From: Lactobacillaceae bacterium AF64-9pH9TA
GTDB lineage: Bacteria > Bacillota > Bacilli > Lactobacillales > Lactobacillaceae
Length of the DNA: 64,000 nt
Assembly (NCBI GenBank): GCA_027681045.1
Contig: JAQDCK010000006.1
Location: 34,303-98,302 of the forward strand
Direction: 5' to 3'
Shown here: positions 51,256 to 61,580 of the stretch, piece by piece
How positions within the stretch are numbered: position 1 is the stretch's first letter
How the letters are laid out: every line of letters starts with the position of its first letter
Notes under the pieces: generated by a model
Seen by the model: the letters and a program-made list of their open reading frames with translations, nothing else
The model's database searches: none
What the model was told of the DNA's origin: nothing
Position numbers and translations under genes: made by a program

Positions 51256-53058
51256 CTAAAGGGAAATTTTGACTGCCTGCGCCTGGGTTAAAGTCAATCC
51301 CGCCTTACGCAGATCGTCAATAGAAGCTTCCTTGATCTTCTTTAAAGAGCCAAACTCCCGTAAAAGCTTGGTCCGGCTCTTAGGGCCGATGCCTTTGATC
51401 GAGTCCAGCCGGCTGACCAGGGAGTTTTTCGCATGGGTCTGCCGGTGAAAAGTGATGGCAAAGCGGTGAACCTCATCTTGAATCCTGGTCATTAAGTAAA
51501 AGCCTTCTGACTTTGGATCCATTGGAATCAGCTTGAAAGGCTGGCTGTTAAACGGATCACCGTACAAGAGGTGGTTGGTCCGGTGCTTGTCGTCTTTAAC
51601 CATCCCCGCTACCGGAATATCCAGGTTCAACTCGTTTCTTAAGACGTCCTCGCAGGCTTCCACCTGGATCTGCCCCCCGTCCATCAAGATCAGGTCCGGC
51701 ATTCTTTCATGCTCTTTTAAGAGCCTGCTGTAGCGGCGACGGACGACTTCCCGGGTGTTGCCGACTTCATCGGCGCTGTTTTGGTGTTCAACTTCCCCCT
51801 TCAGCTTGAACTTCCGGTAGCCGGTCTTAAAGGGTTCTCCGTCTTTAAAGACAACTAGGGCCGAGACCGGGTCCGCTCCTTGAATGTGAGAGTGGTCAAA
51901 ACTTTCAATGTATGACCCATAAGGCAGACCCAGGGCCTTGAAAATTTCTTCCTGGGCCCCCTTGGTCTTGCGCTGGCCGAGTTCCAGCAGGCGGAACTTA
52001 TCATCCAGCTTCAGCTGGGCGTTCTCTCTGGCCATTTCCATCAAAGAAGCCTTCTGCCCCCTTTGCGGGGTCCGGACCTTGATGCCGATTGCCGCGGCCA
52101 GCTCATCCTGGTCGATGCCTTTTGGCACCAGGACCTCCCTTGGCTTGACCCGGTTCTTTTGGGCGTAAAACTGGGCGATAAAGGACATGAATTCGTCTTC
52201 CGGGCCAGTTTCATCAGTCAAAGGAAACATGTGCGACTCCCGCCGCAAGAGCTTGGCCTGCCGCAAAAAGAAGACCTGGATAGAAATCCAGGACCGGTCC
52301 ACGTAATAATTGAAGATGTCTCTTTGGGTATGGTCATTGGAGATAATCTTCTGCTTTTCAACCGTTTCTTCAATATATTTGAGCTGGTCCCGGAGTTCCC
52401 CCGCCCTTTCAAATTCCAGGTCAGCTGAAGCTTGCAGCATCTTATTGGTCAAGTCTTTCTTGACCTCCTGGATGTCCCCGTTCAAAAAGCGCTTGATCTT
52501 CTTGATCTGCTCGTCATATGCGCTTTGCGGGACTTCCTTGAAGCAGCTGCCCAGGCACTGGCCCATGTGGTAGTAAAGGCAAGGCCGGCCGGTATAGCCG
52601 CTGCAGCGGCGTAAAGGGAAGACCTTCTGGATGAATTTTAAAGTCGCGCTGGCCGCGTAGACATTGGGATAAGGGCCAAAATAGTAGCCCTTGTCCTTGT
52701 AGACGATCGAGGTAAGGCGGGTCTGGGGATTTTTCTCATTGGTGATTTCAATATATGGATAGCCCGTCCCCGACTTCAGTGCCACATTGTAATAAGGCTG
52801 GTACTTTTTGATTAGGGTGATTTCCAGCAAAAAGGCTTCCTTGTCGGAGTCCACCACAATGATGTCATAATCGGCAATATTCTTGACCAGCTCGGCCCGG
52901 CGGCCCTCCTGGCTACTCTTGAAGTAAGACCGGACCCGGTTTTTCAAGTTTTTGGACTTGCCAACATAGATGACCTTGCCGTTGACGTCCTTCATCAGAT
53001 AGCAACCAGCCTTTTCCGGCAGCAATTTCAATTTGTTTTCAATCAATTGACTCGCCAT
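51256..53058 (-). CDS. uvrC: Excinuclease ABC subunit C
   Basis: Makes both incisions in nucleotide excision repair. About 600 aa: N-terminal GIY-YIG nuclease (PEKAGCYLMKDVNGKVIYVG), UVR motif region, RNase H-like nuclease domain (DLILMDGGQIQVEA), and C-terminal tandem helix-hairpin-helix (LDSIKGIGPKSRTKLL). ATG 53058 has GGGGAGG six bases upstream; the in-frame ATG at 53079 lies ahead of that site. Confidence 0.96.
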   Translation of the reverse strand: MASQLIENKLKLLPEKAGCYLMKDVNGKVIYVGKSKNLKNRVRSYFKSSQEGRRAELVKNIADYDIIVVDSDKEAFLLEITLIKKYQPYYNVALKSGTGYPYIEITNEKNPQTRLTSIVYKDKGYYFGPYPNVYAASATLKFIQKVFPLRRCSGYTGRPCLYYHMGQCLGSCFKEVPQSAYDEQIKKIKRFLNGDIQEVKKDLTNKMLQASADLEFERAGELRDQLKYIEETVEKQKIISNDHTQRDIFNYYVDRSWISIQVFFLRQAKLLRRESHMFPLTDETGPEDEFMSFIAQFYAQKNRVKPREVLVPKGIDQDELAAAIGIKVRTPQRGQKASLMEMARENAQLKLDDKFRLLELGQRKTKGAQEEIFKALGLPYGSYIESFDHSHIQGADPVSALVVFKDGEPFKTGYRKFKLKGEVEHQNSADEVGNTREVVRRRYSRLLKEHERMPDLILMDGGQIQVEACEDVLRNELNLDIPVAGMVKDDKHRTNHLLYGDPFNSQPFKLIPMDPKSEGFYLMTRIQDEVHRFAITFHRQTHAKNSLVSRLDSIKGIGPKSRTKLLREFGSLKKIKEASIDDLRKAGLTLTQAQAVKISL

Positions 53059-53262
53059 GTCTGCCTCCCCGCGATTCATTTACCGTACGATTTTATCACG
53101 AAAAGTATCATTCTAACACCGATCAGCCTATAATCGCAAAAATATTTTAATGCTTTTCCGTGACCAAACCGGGACAAAATAAGGGCCTTTTAACAATAAT
53201 CCTTTTATAGCCAGTCTTGTTCGACTTTTAGTCCAAAATAAACTTTTTTCTCGGAAAACAGC

Positions 53263-53291
53263 TGTCTTTTTTTCTCGCATCACGTATAATA
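53263..53291 (+). promoter_or_regulatory. Predicted promoter of the nucleoside hydrolase gene
   Basis: TATAAT near 53286 with a weak TGTCTT 17 nt upstream, 40 nt before the ATG. Confidence 0.45.
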
Positions 53292-53330
53292 TTATTGTTA
53301 AGAATATAGGATTTAGGAAGGTAAGATTTC

Positions 53331-54269
53331 ATGAAGAACTTCTACTTGAACCATGACAGCAACATGGATGACTTTACTTCACTTTTGCTCATGCTTTTGG
53401 CACCAGACATCAAGCTGATCGGGGTCGGGGTAACCGACGCCGACGGCTACGTTGAACCAGGCGTTTCCGCTTCCCGCAAGCTGATCGACCGCTTCAACCA
53501 GCGCGGTGACAAGCTGGAAGTGGCCAAGTCCGACTCCCGGGCAGTCCACCAGTTCCCGGAAGCCTGGAGAGTGTCAGCTTTTTCCGTAGACCACTTCCCG
53601 ATCTTGAATGAAAAAGGCACGGTTGAAACGCCAGTTGCCGCAAAGCCGGCCCACCTGGACATGATCGACAAGATCCATGCTGCTGACGGCCCGGTTACCC
53701 TGGTCTTTACCGGTCCGCTTACTGACTTGGCCCGGGCCCTGGAAATTGATCCAAGCATCCAAGACAAGATCGAAGAACTTTACTGGATGGGCGGATCTTT
53801 GAACGCCCACGGTAACGTTTATGCCCCATGCGCTGACGGGACCCAGGAATGGAATGCCTGGTGGGACCCGGAAGCCTGCAAGACGGTCTGGGACTCCAAG
53901 ATCAAGATCCAGCAGGTCGGCCTGGAATCAACCGAAGAACTGCCTCTGACCGACGAAATGCGCCAGCACTTTGCATCCAACCGCAAGTACCCGGCCTTTG
54001 AATTCCTGGGCTATGTCTACGCCCTGGTCAACTCCTTTGAAGTCGACTCAACTTACTACCTCTGGGACGTTTTGACCACCATGAGCGCCCTTTACCCGGA
54101 AATCGCCACGACCCGTAACACCAAGTCTGACGTCTACACTGACGGCGACCGGGCTGCCCGCTTCTTTGAAACTGAAAAGGGCCGGCCAATGACCCTGGTT
54201 ACTTCCGCTAACTACGACAAGTTCTGGGAACGCTTTGACGACCTGTGTGAAAAGGCCAAGCTTTTCTAA
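53331..54269 (+). CDS. Inosine-uridine-type nucleoside hydrolase
   Basis: 312 aa of the IunH family, cleaving the N-glycosidic bond of (ribo)nucleosides. The calcium-binding start is LNHDSNMDDFTSLLLML, a variant of the usual DxDxGxDDA; GPLTDLARALE and MGGSLNAHGNVYAP are further family motifs. The changed first aspartate (Asn in LNHD) is worth noting but the third and fourth acids remain. Codon use is very biased. GGAAGG precedes the ATG. Monocistronic. Confidence 0.88.
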   Translation: MKNFYLNHDSNMDDFTSLLLMLLAPDIKLIGVGVTDADGYVEPGVSASRKLIDRFNQRGDKLEVAKSDSRAVHQFPEAWRVSAFSVDHFPILNEKGTVETPVAAKPAHLDMIDKIHAADGPVTLVFTGPLTDLARALEIDPSIQDKIEELYWMGGSLNAHGNVYAPCADGTQEWNAWWDPEACKTVWDSKIKIQQVGLESTEELPLTDEMRQHFASNRKYPAFEFLGYVYALVNSFEVDSTYYLWDVLTTMSALYPEIATTRNTKSDVYTDGDRAARFFETEKGRPMTLVTSANYDKFWERFDDLCEKAKLF

Positions 54270-54292
54270 AAAATAAAACAGTAATAACGATT

Positions 54293-54328
54293 AAAACCTT
54301 CAGAAGATTTCCTTCTGAAGGTTTTTTA
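54293..54328. terminator. Bidirectional terminator
   Basis: AAACCTTCAGAAG / CTTCTGAAGGTTTTTT between the nucleoside hydrolase gene and recQ. Confidence 0.88.
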
Positions 54329-56095
54329 TCCATATTTTTTGATTACGGCCAGCATGGCCTTTCCATAGTTGGCCAGTTTGGCATCCCCGACCCCGCTGCA
54401 CTGGAGCAGCTCTTCCGGCGTTTGCGGCTTCCTGGCTGCCATATCCCGCAAAGACAAGTCGGAAAAGATGACAAATGGCGGCACTCCCCGCTTTTGGGCC
54501 AGGGCCCGGCGGGCCTTTCTGAGCTCTTCAAAGAGGACCTGGTCACCGCCTGCTTCAGTAAGTTGCTCGCTTTTGACTTCCTGGCGTCTTTTGACTCTGG
54601 CCTTGCCGTCCAAAACGTCCCAGCCCCGGTTGGTTACATGGACCAAGGGATAGCGGTCCCCCACCAGCTGCAGGTAGCCCTTTGAAACCAAGTAGTCGAC
54701 CAGGCTGCTTATATCAGCCTGCTTTTTTCCTTTGAGCAGGCCGTAGTGGACGCACTCATCAGCCCCGATCTCACTGATCTTCTTAACTTTGGACCCAGTC
54801 ACGGCCTGGGCCACGATCTTTTTGCCATAGCGGCCGTCTAAGTCATAGACCATGCCGATAATCGCCTGGGCTTCGGCCGTCACGTCCTGGAAGTCGCCGC
54901 TGTTTAAACAGTTGCTGCACTTGCCGCAGGGCGGGCAGTCCTGGCCAAAGTAGCGGACGATAAATTGCTGCAGGCACTCGTCTGTATTGGCATAGTCGCT
55001 GATCGTCTGCAGCTTTTGGTACTGGACCAGCCGGTAGGACTCATCAGCTTCAGAATTGTCGATAAACCAGCGGAACTGGCGAAGATCACTGGGGTGAAAA
55101 AGCATTACGGCCTCACTCTCCAGCCCATCCCGGCCCGCCCGGCCGGCTTCCTGGTAATAGGCCTCCAGGTTTTTGGCGCTGTTTGCGTGCAGGACAAAGC
55201 GGACATTGCTCTTGTCGATCCCCATGCCGAAAGCATTCGTAGCCACGATCAAGGGAATCCGGTCATACTGGAAGTCGTCTTGAACCTGGGCCCGCTGCTC
55301 ATTGGACATCCCGGCGTGGTAGGCGGCAACGTTAAAACCCTCCCGGCGCAAAAATTCGGTCAGCCCCTCCACCTTTTTTCGGGTGTTGGAATAAATAATG
55401 CCCGCCTCACCCCGGTGCTGCTTCAAGTAGTTGACGATATAGGCCCGGCTGTTTTTCGGCGTGTTGACCAGCTTGAAGTGGAGATTTTTTCTTTCAAAAC
55501 TGGTGATGACGAAATTCTCCTCGGAAATGTCCAACTGCTGGCCGATGTCCTCTCTGACCGCCTTGGTGGCCGTAGCTGTGAGGGCCAGAACATTGGGATG
55601 GGTATGGAGAGCATTGATCCCGTCCTTCAGCTTCCGGTAGGCCGGCCGGAAGTCATGTCCCCACTGGGAAATACAGTGGGCTTCATCGATGGCGACCAGG
55701 TTGACCTCCAAAAAGTTGAGCTGGTAGCGGAAATAGTCAATCTCCATCCGTTCCGGCGTCACGTAGAGCAGCTTAATTTTACCTTCATAGCAGGCTCTTA
55801 AGATGGGATTGACGTCTTCCTGGGCTGTGGAGCTGTTAAGTGCCGCGGCCGGTATCCCGTACTCGCGCAGGCTGTCGACTTGGTCCTTCATCAAGGAGAT
55901 CAAGGGTGAGATCACCACAGTCGTGCCGGGAATCATCAAGGCCGGGATCTGGTAGCAAAGCGACTTCCCGCCTCCGGTCGGCATGACTGCCAGGACATTT
56001 TTTCCCTGGAAAACTTTTTCAATAATTTCTTTTTGGCCCGGCCGGAAACTGTCATAGCCAAAATACTTCTTTAAGACCTGCTGTGGATCAAGCAA
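54326..56095 (-). CDS. recQ: ATP-dependent DNA helicase RecQ
   Basis: 589 aa. Helicase motifs: Walker [32 protein letters not shown], and [10 protein letters not shown]; zinc site [14 protein letters not shown] winged helix; C-terminal HRDC domain ([19 protein letters not shown]). The first codon is TTG at 56095, supported by AAAGGGGGCAGA upstream. Involved in recombination and fork repair. Confidence 0.95.
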   Translation of the reverse strand: MLDPQQVLKKYFGYDSFRPGQKEIIEKVFQGKNVLAVMPTGGGKSLCYQIPALMIPGTTVVISPLISLMKDQVDSLREYGIPAAALNSSTAQEDVNPILRACYEGKIKLLYVTPERMEIDYFRYQLNFLEVNLVAIDEAHCISQWGHDFRPAYRKLKDGINALHTHPNVLALTATATKAVREDIGQQLDISEENFVITSFERKNLHFKLVNTPKNSRAYIVNYLKQHRGEAGIIYSNTRKKVEGLTEFLRREGFNVAAYHAGMSNEQRAQVQDDFQYDRIPLIVATNAFGMGIDKSNVRFVLHANSAKNLEAYYQEAGRAGRDGLESEAVMLFHPSDLRQFRWFIDNSEADESYRLVQYQKLQTISDYANTDECLQQFIVRYFGQDCPPCGKCSNCLNSGDFQDVTAEAQAIIGMVYDLDGRYGKKIVAQAVTGSKVKKISEIGADECVHYGLLKGKKQADISSLVDYLVSKGYLQLVGDRYPLVHVTNRGWDVLDGKARVKRRQEVKSEQLTEAGGDQVLFEELRKARRALAQKRGVPPFVIFSDLSLRDMAARKPQTPEELLQCSGVGDAKLANYGKAMLAVIKKYG

Positions 56096-56143
56096 GCTAT
56101 CTGCCCCCTTTAATTCGCTTTACAGTTGCTAACACTTAATGAT

Positions 56144-56171
56144 AACAAAAAAGATGCAAAAGCATCTTTTA
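56144..56171 (-). terminator. Terminator of the hydroxyacid dehydrogenase gene
   Basis: AAAAGATGC-TTTT-GCATCTTTTTT on the minus strand; it overlaps the stop codon. Confidence 0.8.
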
Positions 56172-57119
56172 GTTGACCCGGTTGACCGGCACTCCGTCGA
56201 CCAGGAAGGAGACAATATTGTGGCTGGCTTCTTTCAAGACGCTACGCCGGGACTCCCGGGTGGCGCTGCCGGCATGCGGGGTCAAAATCACATTGTCCAG
56301 CTGGCAGAATTCCTTGTTGAAGTCCGGTTCTTCTTCAAACACGTCCAGGCCCGCCCCGGCAATCTGCTTGCCCTTCAAGGCCCGCAAAAGCGCCGCTTCA
56401 TCGACCAGGCTGCCCCGGGAAGTATTGATCAAAAAGGCCGTCGGCTGCATCATGCTCAAGGCAGCTTCATCAATCACGTGGTAGGTTTCCGCCGTGGCCG
56501 GAGCGTTCAAGCTGACATAGTCGGCCTGGCTGAGCAGGTCGGCCAGGGGCACGTAGCTGACTCCCAGGGCCCGCTCTTCATCTTCCGGCAATTGGTGGCG
56601 GTTGTGGTAAAGAATGTTCATCCCGAAGGTCCGGGCATAGCTGGCCAGGGTCTTGCCGATTCTCCCCATGCCGAAGATTCCCAGGGTCTTGCCGACCGGG
56701 CTCTGTCCCTGGTTTTCGAGCAAGCCCGTGTCCAAAAAGTTCCCTTGCCGCATCTCTTGATTGTAGAGGGCCAATTTCCGGCTGAGAGCCAAAAGGAGGG
56801 TAAAGGCCATTTCTGCCGTCGGCTGCATGACGCTGGCCGGGCAGTTGGAGACGATGATCCCCTGGCTGCTGGCATAGTCCACGTCAATATGGTCATAGCC
56901 AACCCCGATCGCGGAAACGATCTTGAGCTTTTTGCCCGCGTCCAAAAGCTCCTGGTCAACTGGCAGCTTGCCAGTGATCAAGGCGTCAAAATCCCCTAGG
57001 TTAGCCAGGTACCAGTCCTTGCCGGCACCTGCCGGAGCAAAGGTCACTTTACATACTTTTTCCAATTCGGGCAGCTGCTTGACCGCCAGGCTCGCCACCA
57101 AAACTTTCGCATTTTCCAT
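56169..57119 (-). CDS. D-isomer-specific 2-hydroxyacid dehydrogenase
   Basis: About 316 aa. NAD(P)-binding motif LGIFGMGRIGKTLASYA, catalytic Arg in LINTSRGSLVDEAALL, Glu in DVFEEEP and His in LTPHAGSATRES. This is the glyoxylate/hydroxypyruvate reductase subgroup rather than the D-lactate dehydrogenase LdhA subgroup; an Arg-containing HNRH after the second strand suggests NADPH. ATG 57119 is chosen (GAGGGAG at 9 nt). It directly follows the broken amidohydrolase (one base after its stop). Confidence 0.88.
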   Translation of the reverse strand: MENAKVLVASLAVKQLPELEKVCKVTFAPAGAGKDWYLANLGDFDALITGKLPVDQELLDAGKKLKIVSAIGVGYDHIDVDYASSQGIIVSNCPASVMQPTAEMAFTLLLALSRKLALYNQEMRQGNFLDTGLLENQGQSPVGKTLGIFGMGRIGKTLASYARTFGMNILYHNRHQLPEDEERALGVSYVPLADLLSQADYVSLNAPATAETYHVIDEAALSMMQPTAFLINTSRGSLVDEAALLRALKGKQIAGAGLDVFEEEPDFNKEFCQLDNVILTPHAGSATRESRRSVLKEASHNIVSFLVDGVPVNRVN

Positions 57120-57120
57120 C

Positions 57121-57620
57121 TTAAGCATCTCCCTCAAACAGCGGATCGCGGCTGGCCTTTAAAGCCGCCACGTGGTCTGCCTTGAAATAAATTCTTTTCG
57201 CGTTGCCGTAGTATATATCTGCCAGTTCCGTTTCTGAAAAAATCCCCGAATCTTCCAGCCAAGAATAAAGCTGGCCGTAATCATTGAAAGTGGCTGACCA
57301 GGGCTCGTCGCTGCCCCATAAGAGCCTTTTGGCCCCCACGATTTCCTTGGCCAGGCCCACCGCTGCCTGGCAGAAGGATCAACGGAAAAAGCCGGGGCAA
57401 AGCGGTCCGGGGCGGCCTTGGCCACATCATGGTCAGCCAACACTTTTTCCGCGGCATCTACTCGAAAAGATTCCTCACCCCAGCCGGCTGGAAAGAGGCG
57501 GGTCTTAAAGCCGCTGTCCCAGACAACTAGGCCATTTCCCAAGGCATTGCTGCGGCCATTGCCCTTGTAGCTGGCCAAATCCCGCACCAGGTGCAAGTGG
57601 GCATCAATTTTCTTCATCAT
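57121..57620 (-). pseudogene. Broken amidohydrolase (frameshifted, internally deleted)
   Basis: The N-terminal part (start ATG 57617/57620, GGGAGACGA upstream) reads MKKIDAHLHLV with the metal-binding HxH of TIM-barrel amidohydrolases. It continues to about 57360. The C-terminal part in another frame (57360-57121) carries AKRLLWGSDEPWSATFNDYG, the family's late active-site strand, and ends LFEGDA. Together they make only about 166 residues where intact relatives have 270-300, so some middle sequence was deleted as well as a frame lost near 57360. A promoter with TATAAT and a palindromic TGAACCGCTTTCA remains upstream (57650-57680), so the downstream dehydrogenase may still use it. Confidence 0.85.
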
Positions 57621-57701
57621 TCGTCTCCCAATCTTTTTTACTAAACTCTTACCCTTATTATAGTGAAAGCGGTTCATTATAGCAAAAGTTTCAGAAAAAA
57701 A

Positions 57702-57733
57702 TAAAAGGTCTTTCACCAGGTAAAAGGCCTCTT
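57702..57733 (-). terminator. Possible terminator between coaBC and the pseudogene
   Basis: AGGCCTTTT / AAAGACCT hairpin with TTTTATTTTTTT after it on the minus strand. Confidence 0.55.
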
Positions 57734-57745
57734 ACTTCATTTCTT

Positions 57746-58945
57746 TTAATTCTTCTTTTCTGCCATCCTAGCCAAAGTCAGCTTAACCAAGCGGTCAGCT
57801 ACGGCCTGCTTGCTCATCCGCGGCCAAGGATCGATTTCCTTGCCTTGTTCCAGGATCGTTACTTGGTCCTCGTCACCGCCAAAGGCATCCCCGCTGACAT
57901 CGTTGGCCACGATCAAGTCGGCGCCTTTCTCCGCTAATTTCTGGCTGGCATTGGCCAGAAGATCGTTGGTTTCAGCCGCAAAGCCGATGACCACTTGGTC
58001 CGGCCGCTTCTTTTGGGCCATTGTCTTTAGCAGGTCTGGATTCTTGACCAGCTGCAGGGTCATTTCCTCTACCCCGGCCTGCTTCTTCAGCTTGTGGTCA
58101 GCCGCTTCTTTTGGCCGCCAGTCGCTGACGGCTGCCGCCATCAAAAGGGCGTCGGCAGCCGGGAAAAGTTCTTCCAGCTTCTCCAGCATGGCTTTAGTTG
58201 AACGGGCGGGATGGAGGTGAATCCTGGCATCTGTTGGCAGGGAAACTGAGACGTTGCCGTAAATCAAGTCCACCTCGGCCCCACTTTTGGCCGCGGCTTC
58301 TGCCAAACGGAAGCCCATCTTGCCGCTTGACCGGTTGCCGATAAAGCGGACAGGATCAATCGCCTCCAGGGTTCCCCCGGCAGTAACGACGATTCGCTTG
58401 CCTTTGGCTGGCAAGTCAAGCTGGTCATCAAGCCAGGCCAGGATCTCTTCAGCTTCCGGCATCCGGCCCTTGCCTGCATAGCCTTCAGCCAGTCTGCCCA
58501 CGGCCGGTTCCATGATCCAGTCGCCGCCCTCCTTTAACAAGCGGAGATTGCGCTGTACAGCAGGATTTGCCCACATATGGGTGTTCATTGCCGGCACGAT
58601 CAAGCGCGGGCAGTGCAAGGCCAAAAGGGTGGTTGAAACGGCATCGTCCCCGATCCCCTGGGCCAGCTTGGCCAAAATATTGGCATCAGCCGGCACGACC
58701 AGGGCCAGCTGGCTCCAGTCAGCCAGGTCAATATGGGCAATTTCTGCCTGCCGGCCTGGACTGAACAAGTCATCTAAAACCGGCCATTTCGTCAAGGCCG
58801 CCAGAGTCGCCGGACCAACAAAACGTTCACTATTGGCCGTCATCGCCACCCGGACTTCATGGCCCGCCTTCTGCAGGCCCCGGACAACGCTCACTGCCTT
58901 ATAGGCAGCTATGCCGCCAGTCATATAGACCGAAATTCTTGCCAT
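57746..58945 (-). CDS. coaBC: Bifunctional phosphopantothenoylcysteine synthetase/decarboxylase
   Basis: Two coenzyme A steps in one protein. 399 aa: the N-terminal flavoprotein decarboxylase CoaC ([18 protein letters not shown]) and the C-terminal CoaB ([42 protein letters not shown]). Full length and intact. AAGGCGAG precedes the ATG; it lies just downstream of argR. Confidence 0.95.
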   Translation of the reverse strand: MARISVYMTGGIAAYKAVSVVRGLQKAGHEVRVAMTANSERFVGPATLAALTKWPVLDDLFSPGRQAEIAHIDLADWSQLALVVPADANILAKLAQGIGDDAVSTTLLALHCPRLIVPAMNTHMWANPAVQRNLRLLKEGGDWIMEPAVGRLAEGYAGKGRMPEAEEILAWLDDQLDLPAKGKRIVVTAGGTLEAIDPVRFIGNRSSGKMGFRLAEAAAKSGAEVDLIYGNVSVSLPTDARIHLHPARSTKAMLEKLEELFPAADALLMAAAVSDWRPKEAADHKLKKQAGVEEMTLQLVKNPDLLKTMAQKKRPDQVVIGFAAETNDLLANASQKLAEKGADLIVANDVSGDAFGGDEDQVTILEQGKEIDPWPRMSKQAVADRLVKLTLARMAEKKN

Positions 58946-58956
58946 TATCGCTCGCC

Positions 58957-59430
58957 TTAGTAGATCTTGCGTTCCTTAACGATGGCTTGTGCCCAGTCAG
59001 CAAAGCGGGTAGCTGCTTCAGCGTCCTTCAAGATAACCAAAAGAGTATCAGTCCCGGCGATCGTGCCGACCACGTCATCGTTGTCAATATCGTCAATTAA
59101 TCCTGCCAAAATTGGCGCGTAAGTCAATTTCATGCTGGTTTGAATGACAACGGTAAACTGAACGGCAGTTACAGTTGCCACCCGTTCACGGATCGCGTCT
59201 TTCAGCTGCCTTTCCCGGTTAACAGCAGCTGATGGTGCTTTAACGTAGTAGCTGCGACCGTCATCATCTGGCACCTTGCTGATGTGCAAGGCGTGAATGT
59301 CCCGGGAAATAGTAGCCTGAGTCGCGTTTGCGCCATGGGATTGCAACAAGAGCAGCAATTGTTCCTGGGTTTCAATCTTGTTGGTCTGAATCAGTTCGTA
59401 AATCAGCTGTCTTCTTTCTTTGTAGTTCAT
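58957..59430 (-). CDS. argR: Arginine repressor ArgR
   Basis: 157 aa. N-terminal winged helix (ERRQLIYELIQTNKIETQEQ and TQATISRDIHALHI) and C-terminal hexamerisation/arginine-binding domain with GTIAGTDTLLVILKD (the GTIAGDDT-type arginine site). Controls arginine genes by binding ARG boxes when arginine is present. AAGGGG precedes the ATG. A 15-nt inverted repeat upstream may be an autoregulatory operator. Confidence 0.94.
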   Translation of the reverse strand: MNYKERRQLIYELIQTNKIETQEQLLLLLQSHGANATQATISRDIHALHISKVPDDDGRSYYVKAPSAAVNRERQLKDAIRERVATVTAVQFTVVIQTSMKLTYAPILAGLIDDIDNDDVVGTIAGTDTLLVILKDAEAATRFADWAQAIVKERKIY

Positions 59431-59515
59431 AATTATTGCCCCTTAATCTTATATTTAAGCGTTTTAGATACCTTTAATTTTAGCGCACTTTTATATTTCA
59501 ATAAAGCTTTTATTT

Positions 59516-59563
59516 AATTCTTCTTGAATTATACAACTTTCTTCGATCAATTCTTCTGCAATT
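59516..59563. promoter_or_regulatory. Possible ArgR operator region
   Basis: Perfect inverted repeat AATTC-TTCTT-GAATT at 59516-59530, overlapping an ATTATA (-10-like, minus strand TATAAT), and a related AATT-rich half site pair at 59549-59563. ARG boxes are AT-rich palindromes of similar form, but the match is loose. Confidence 0.35.
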
Positions 59564-59590
59564 ATCCCTAACAACATTGACATTAGCCAA

Positions 59591-59623
59591 TAAAAAATGC
59601 CTTGAAGCAAGTTCAAGGCATTT
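59591..59623 (-). terminator. Terminator of argS
   Basis: AAATGCCTTGAA / TTCAAGGCATTTTTT on the minus strand. Confidence 0.85.
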
Positions 59624-59648
59624 AATATCATTCATGTAAAATGAAAAA

Positions 59649-61346
59649 CTACATTTCGTCTGGTGCCTTGACGTCCAGCAAGTCCAGGGCTGACTTGATG
59701 ACGTGGCTGACCGCTTGGACAACGGCCAAACGGGCCTTCTTGACATCTTCGTCAACGTCATCAACCAAAATTCTGGTGTGAGCGTAGTACTTGTTGAAGC
59801 GCTTGGCCAGTTCCAGGGCGTACTTGGCAATCGCGCTTGGGTCGTAGGTTTCCATGGCCTTTTGGATGGTGTCGGCGTAGCGGCCCATGAATGAGACCAA
59901 GTCCCATTCTTCAGCGCCGATCTTGGTCAAGTCAGCGTCTGAGAAGTCGATAATGCCGCTCTTTCTCAAGAGGCTTTCACCACGGGCCCGGGCGTATTGC
60001 ACATAAGGACCGGTTTCCCCTTCGAACTTAACGACTTCTTCCAAGTTGAAGTCGATTGGGTTGCGGCGGTAGTTCTTCAAGTCGTGGAAGACAACCGCGC
60101 CGATACCGACTTGCTTAGCAACTTCGTCAGCATTCTTCAAGCCGGCGTTCTTTTCAGAAATCTGCTTGCGGGCCAGGTCAACTGATTCGTTCAAAACGTC
60201 TTCCAGGTTGACGACGTTACCCTTTCTGGTAGACATCTTCTGGCCGTTGATGCTCATCAGACCGAAGCTGATGTGAACAATATCGTCAGCCCAGTCAAAG
60301 CCCATTTCCTTCAAGCAGGCACGCAGCTGCTGGAAGTAGACTTCCTGTTCCTGGCCAACAACGTAGATGGACTTGTAGAAGCCATAAGTCTTCTTCCGGT
60401 ACATGGCAGTTGCCAGGTCACGGGTGATGTAAGTTGAAGTCCCGTTACTCTTGATAACCATCAAAGGCGGCAGGTTGTACTTTTCAAGGTCTACGATTTC
60501 AGCACCTTGGCTCTTAACCAAGAGACCCTTTTCCCGCAGGATTTGGATTGGTTCATCCATCATTTGGGCACTGAAGGCTTCACCAGTGAAGGAGTCGAAG
60601 TGGACGTCCAGCATGCCATAAACCTTCTTGAACCGTTCCAGGGAAACTTCTCTGAACCAGCTCCACAAGCGCTTGGCTTCTTCATCGCCGTGTTCCAGCT
60701 TGGAGAACCATTCCCGGCCGTCTTCATCGTATTCCGGGTGTTCTTCAGCTTCCCGGTTGATCCGGACATAGTAAGACAAAAGGGTGTTGATTGGGTCCTT
60801 TTCGATGTCAGCGTCGTTGCCCCACATCTTGTAGGCAGCCATCATCTTCCCGAATTGAGTGCCCCAGTCACCCAGGTAGTCGATTCTGATCGGCTTGAAG
60901 CCTTCCTTGGCCAGAATGCGGGCAATAGCTTCACCGATCATGGTTGACCGCAGGTGACCCATCCCCATTGGCTTGGCAATGTTAGGTGATGAGTATTCAG
61001 TTGAAACGTTCCGGCCGTGGCCCAGGTCCCGGGCACCATAGTTTTCAGGGTCAGCCAGGATTTCCTGCAAGATGGCCGCCCCGGTCTGGCTCTTGTCCAG
61101 GAAGAAGTTGATGTATGGGCCAACTGCTTCCACCTTTTCAAAGCTAGCTTGGTCGATCTTTTCAGCCAGTTCAGCCGCGATCAGGTTTGGCGCCTTGCGC
61201 ATGGTCTTGGCTAAAGTAAAGGTTGGAAAAGCGTAATCCCCCAGCTTTTCGTCCTTTGGCCGTTCAATCTTGACGTCAATGTCTTCCAGAGACCAGTCAG
61301 GCAAAACCGTCTGTAAAGCTTCTGCAACAAGTTGTTTACCGTTCAT
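59649..61346 (-). CDS. argS: Arginyl-tRNA synthetase
   Basis: 565 aa class I synthetase. HIGH-like motif [11 protein letters not shown] near residue 125 and [10 protein letters not shown] as the KMSKS equivalent; C-terminal anticodon-binding DALR domain ([15 protein letters not shown]). A long leader separates a good promoter from the start codon. Next to argR, so regulation by arginine status is plausible. Confidence 0.96.
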   Translation of the reverse strand: MNGKQLVAEALQTVLPDWSLEDIDVKIERPKDEKLGDYAFPTFTLAKTMRKAPNLIAAELAEKIDQASFEKVEAVGPYINFFLDKSQTGAAILQEILADPENYGARDLGHGRNVSTEYSSPNIAKPMGMGHLRSTMIGEAIARILAKEGFKPIRIDYLGDWGTQFGKMMAAYKMWGNDADIEKDPINTLLSYYVRINREAEEHPEYDEDGREWFSKLEHGDEEAKRLWSWFREVSLERFKKVYGMLDVHFDSFTGEAFSAQMMDEPIQILREKGLLVKSQGAEIVDLEKYNLPPLMVIKSNGTSTYITRDLATAMYRKKTYGFYKSIYVVGQEQEVYFQQLRACLKEMGFDWADDIVHISFGLMSINGQKMSTRKGNVVNLEDVLNESVDLARKQISEKNAGLKNADEVAKQVGIGAVVFHDLKNYRRNPIDFNLEEVVKFEGETGPYVQYARARGESLLRKSGIIDFSDADLTKIGAEEWDLVSFMGRYADTIQKAMETYDPSAIAKYALELAKRFNKYYAHTRILVDDVDEDVKKARLAVVQAVSHVIKSALDLLDVKAPDEM

Positions 61347-61503
61347 AAAATACCTTCTTTATTTCCTATGTCTAAAAAAATTGAATAAAAATTACTCAGC
61401 GCCCGCTTGCCCCATCGCTGATGCAAATTTTAGTTCATGCTTCCTATTAATCTCATGGAGTGTGACAAAACGCTTTGTAGTCTCATTTATTTTTACTCTG
61501 TAT

Positions 61504-61533
61504 ATTATAGCAAGAGATTAGAGGCTGTGACAA
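61504..61533 (-). promoter_or_regulatory. argS promoter
   Basis: TTGTCA (61533-61528), 18 nt, TATAAT (61509-61504) on the minus strand. The ~150-nt leader to argS includes a CAGCG/CGCTG hairpin followed by a T-rich tract (about 61380-61415), possibly an attenuator; no T-box motif is present. Confidence 0.6.
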
Positions 61534-61580
61534 CAGATTTTAACAATTTCATTATACTATTTATACAGGCTGCATGCATT

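Noticed and set aside
57660..57674. TGAAAGCGGTTCA as a CcpA cre site
   Set aside because: It is one base short of the cre consensus spacing; kept only as a palindrome in the pseudogene promoter.
59510..59830. 106-aa minus-strand ORF downstream of and overlapping argS
   Set aside because: It is an alternate frame of the argS 3' end running through its terminator.
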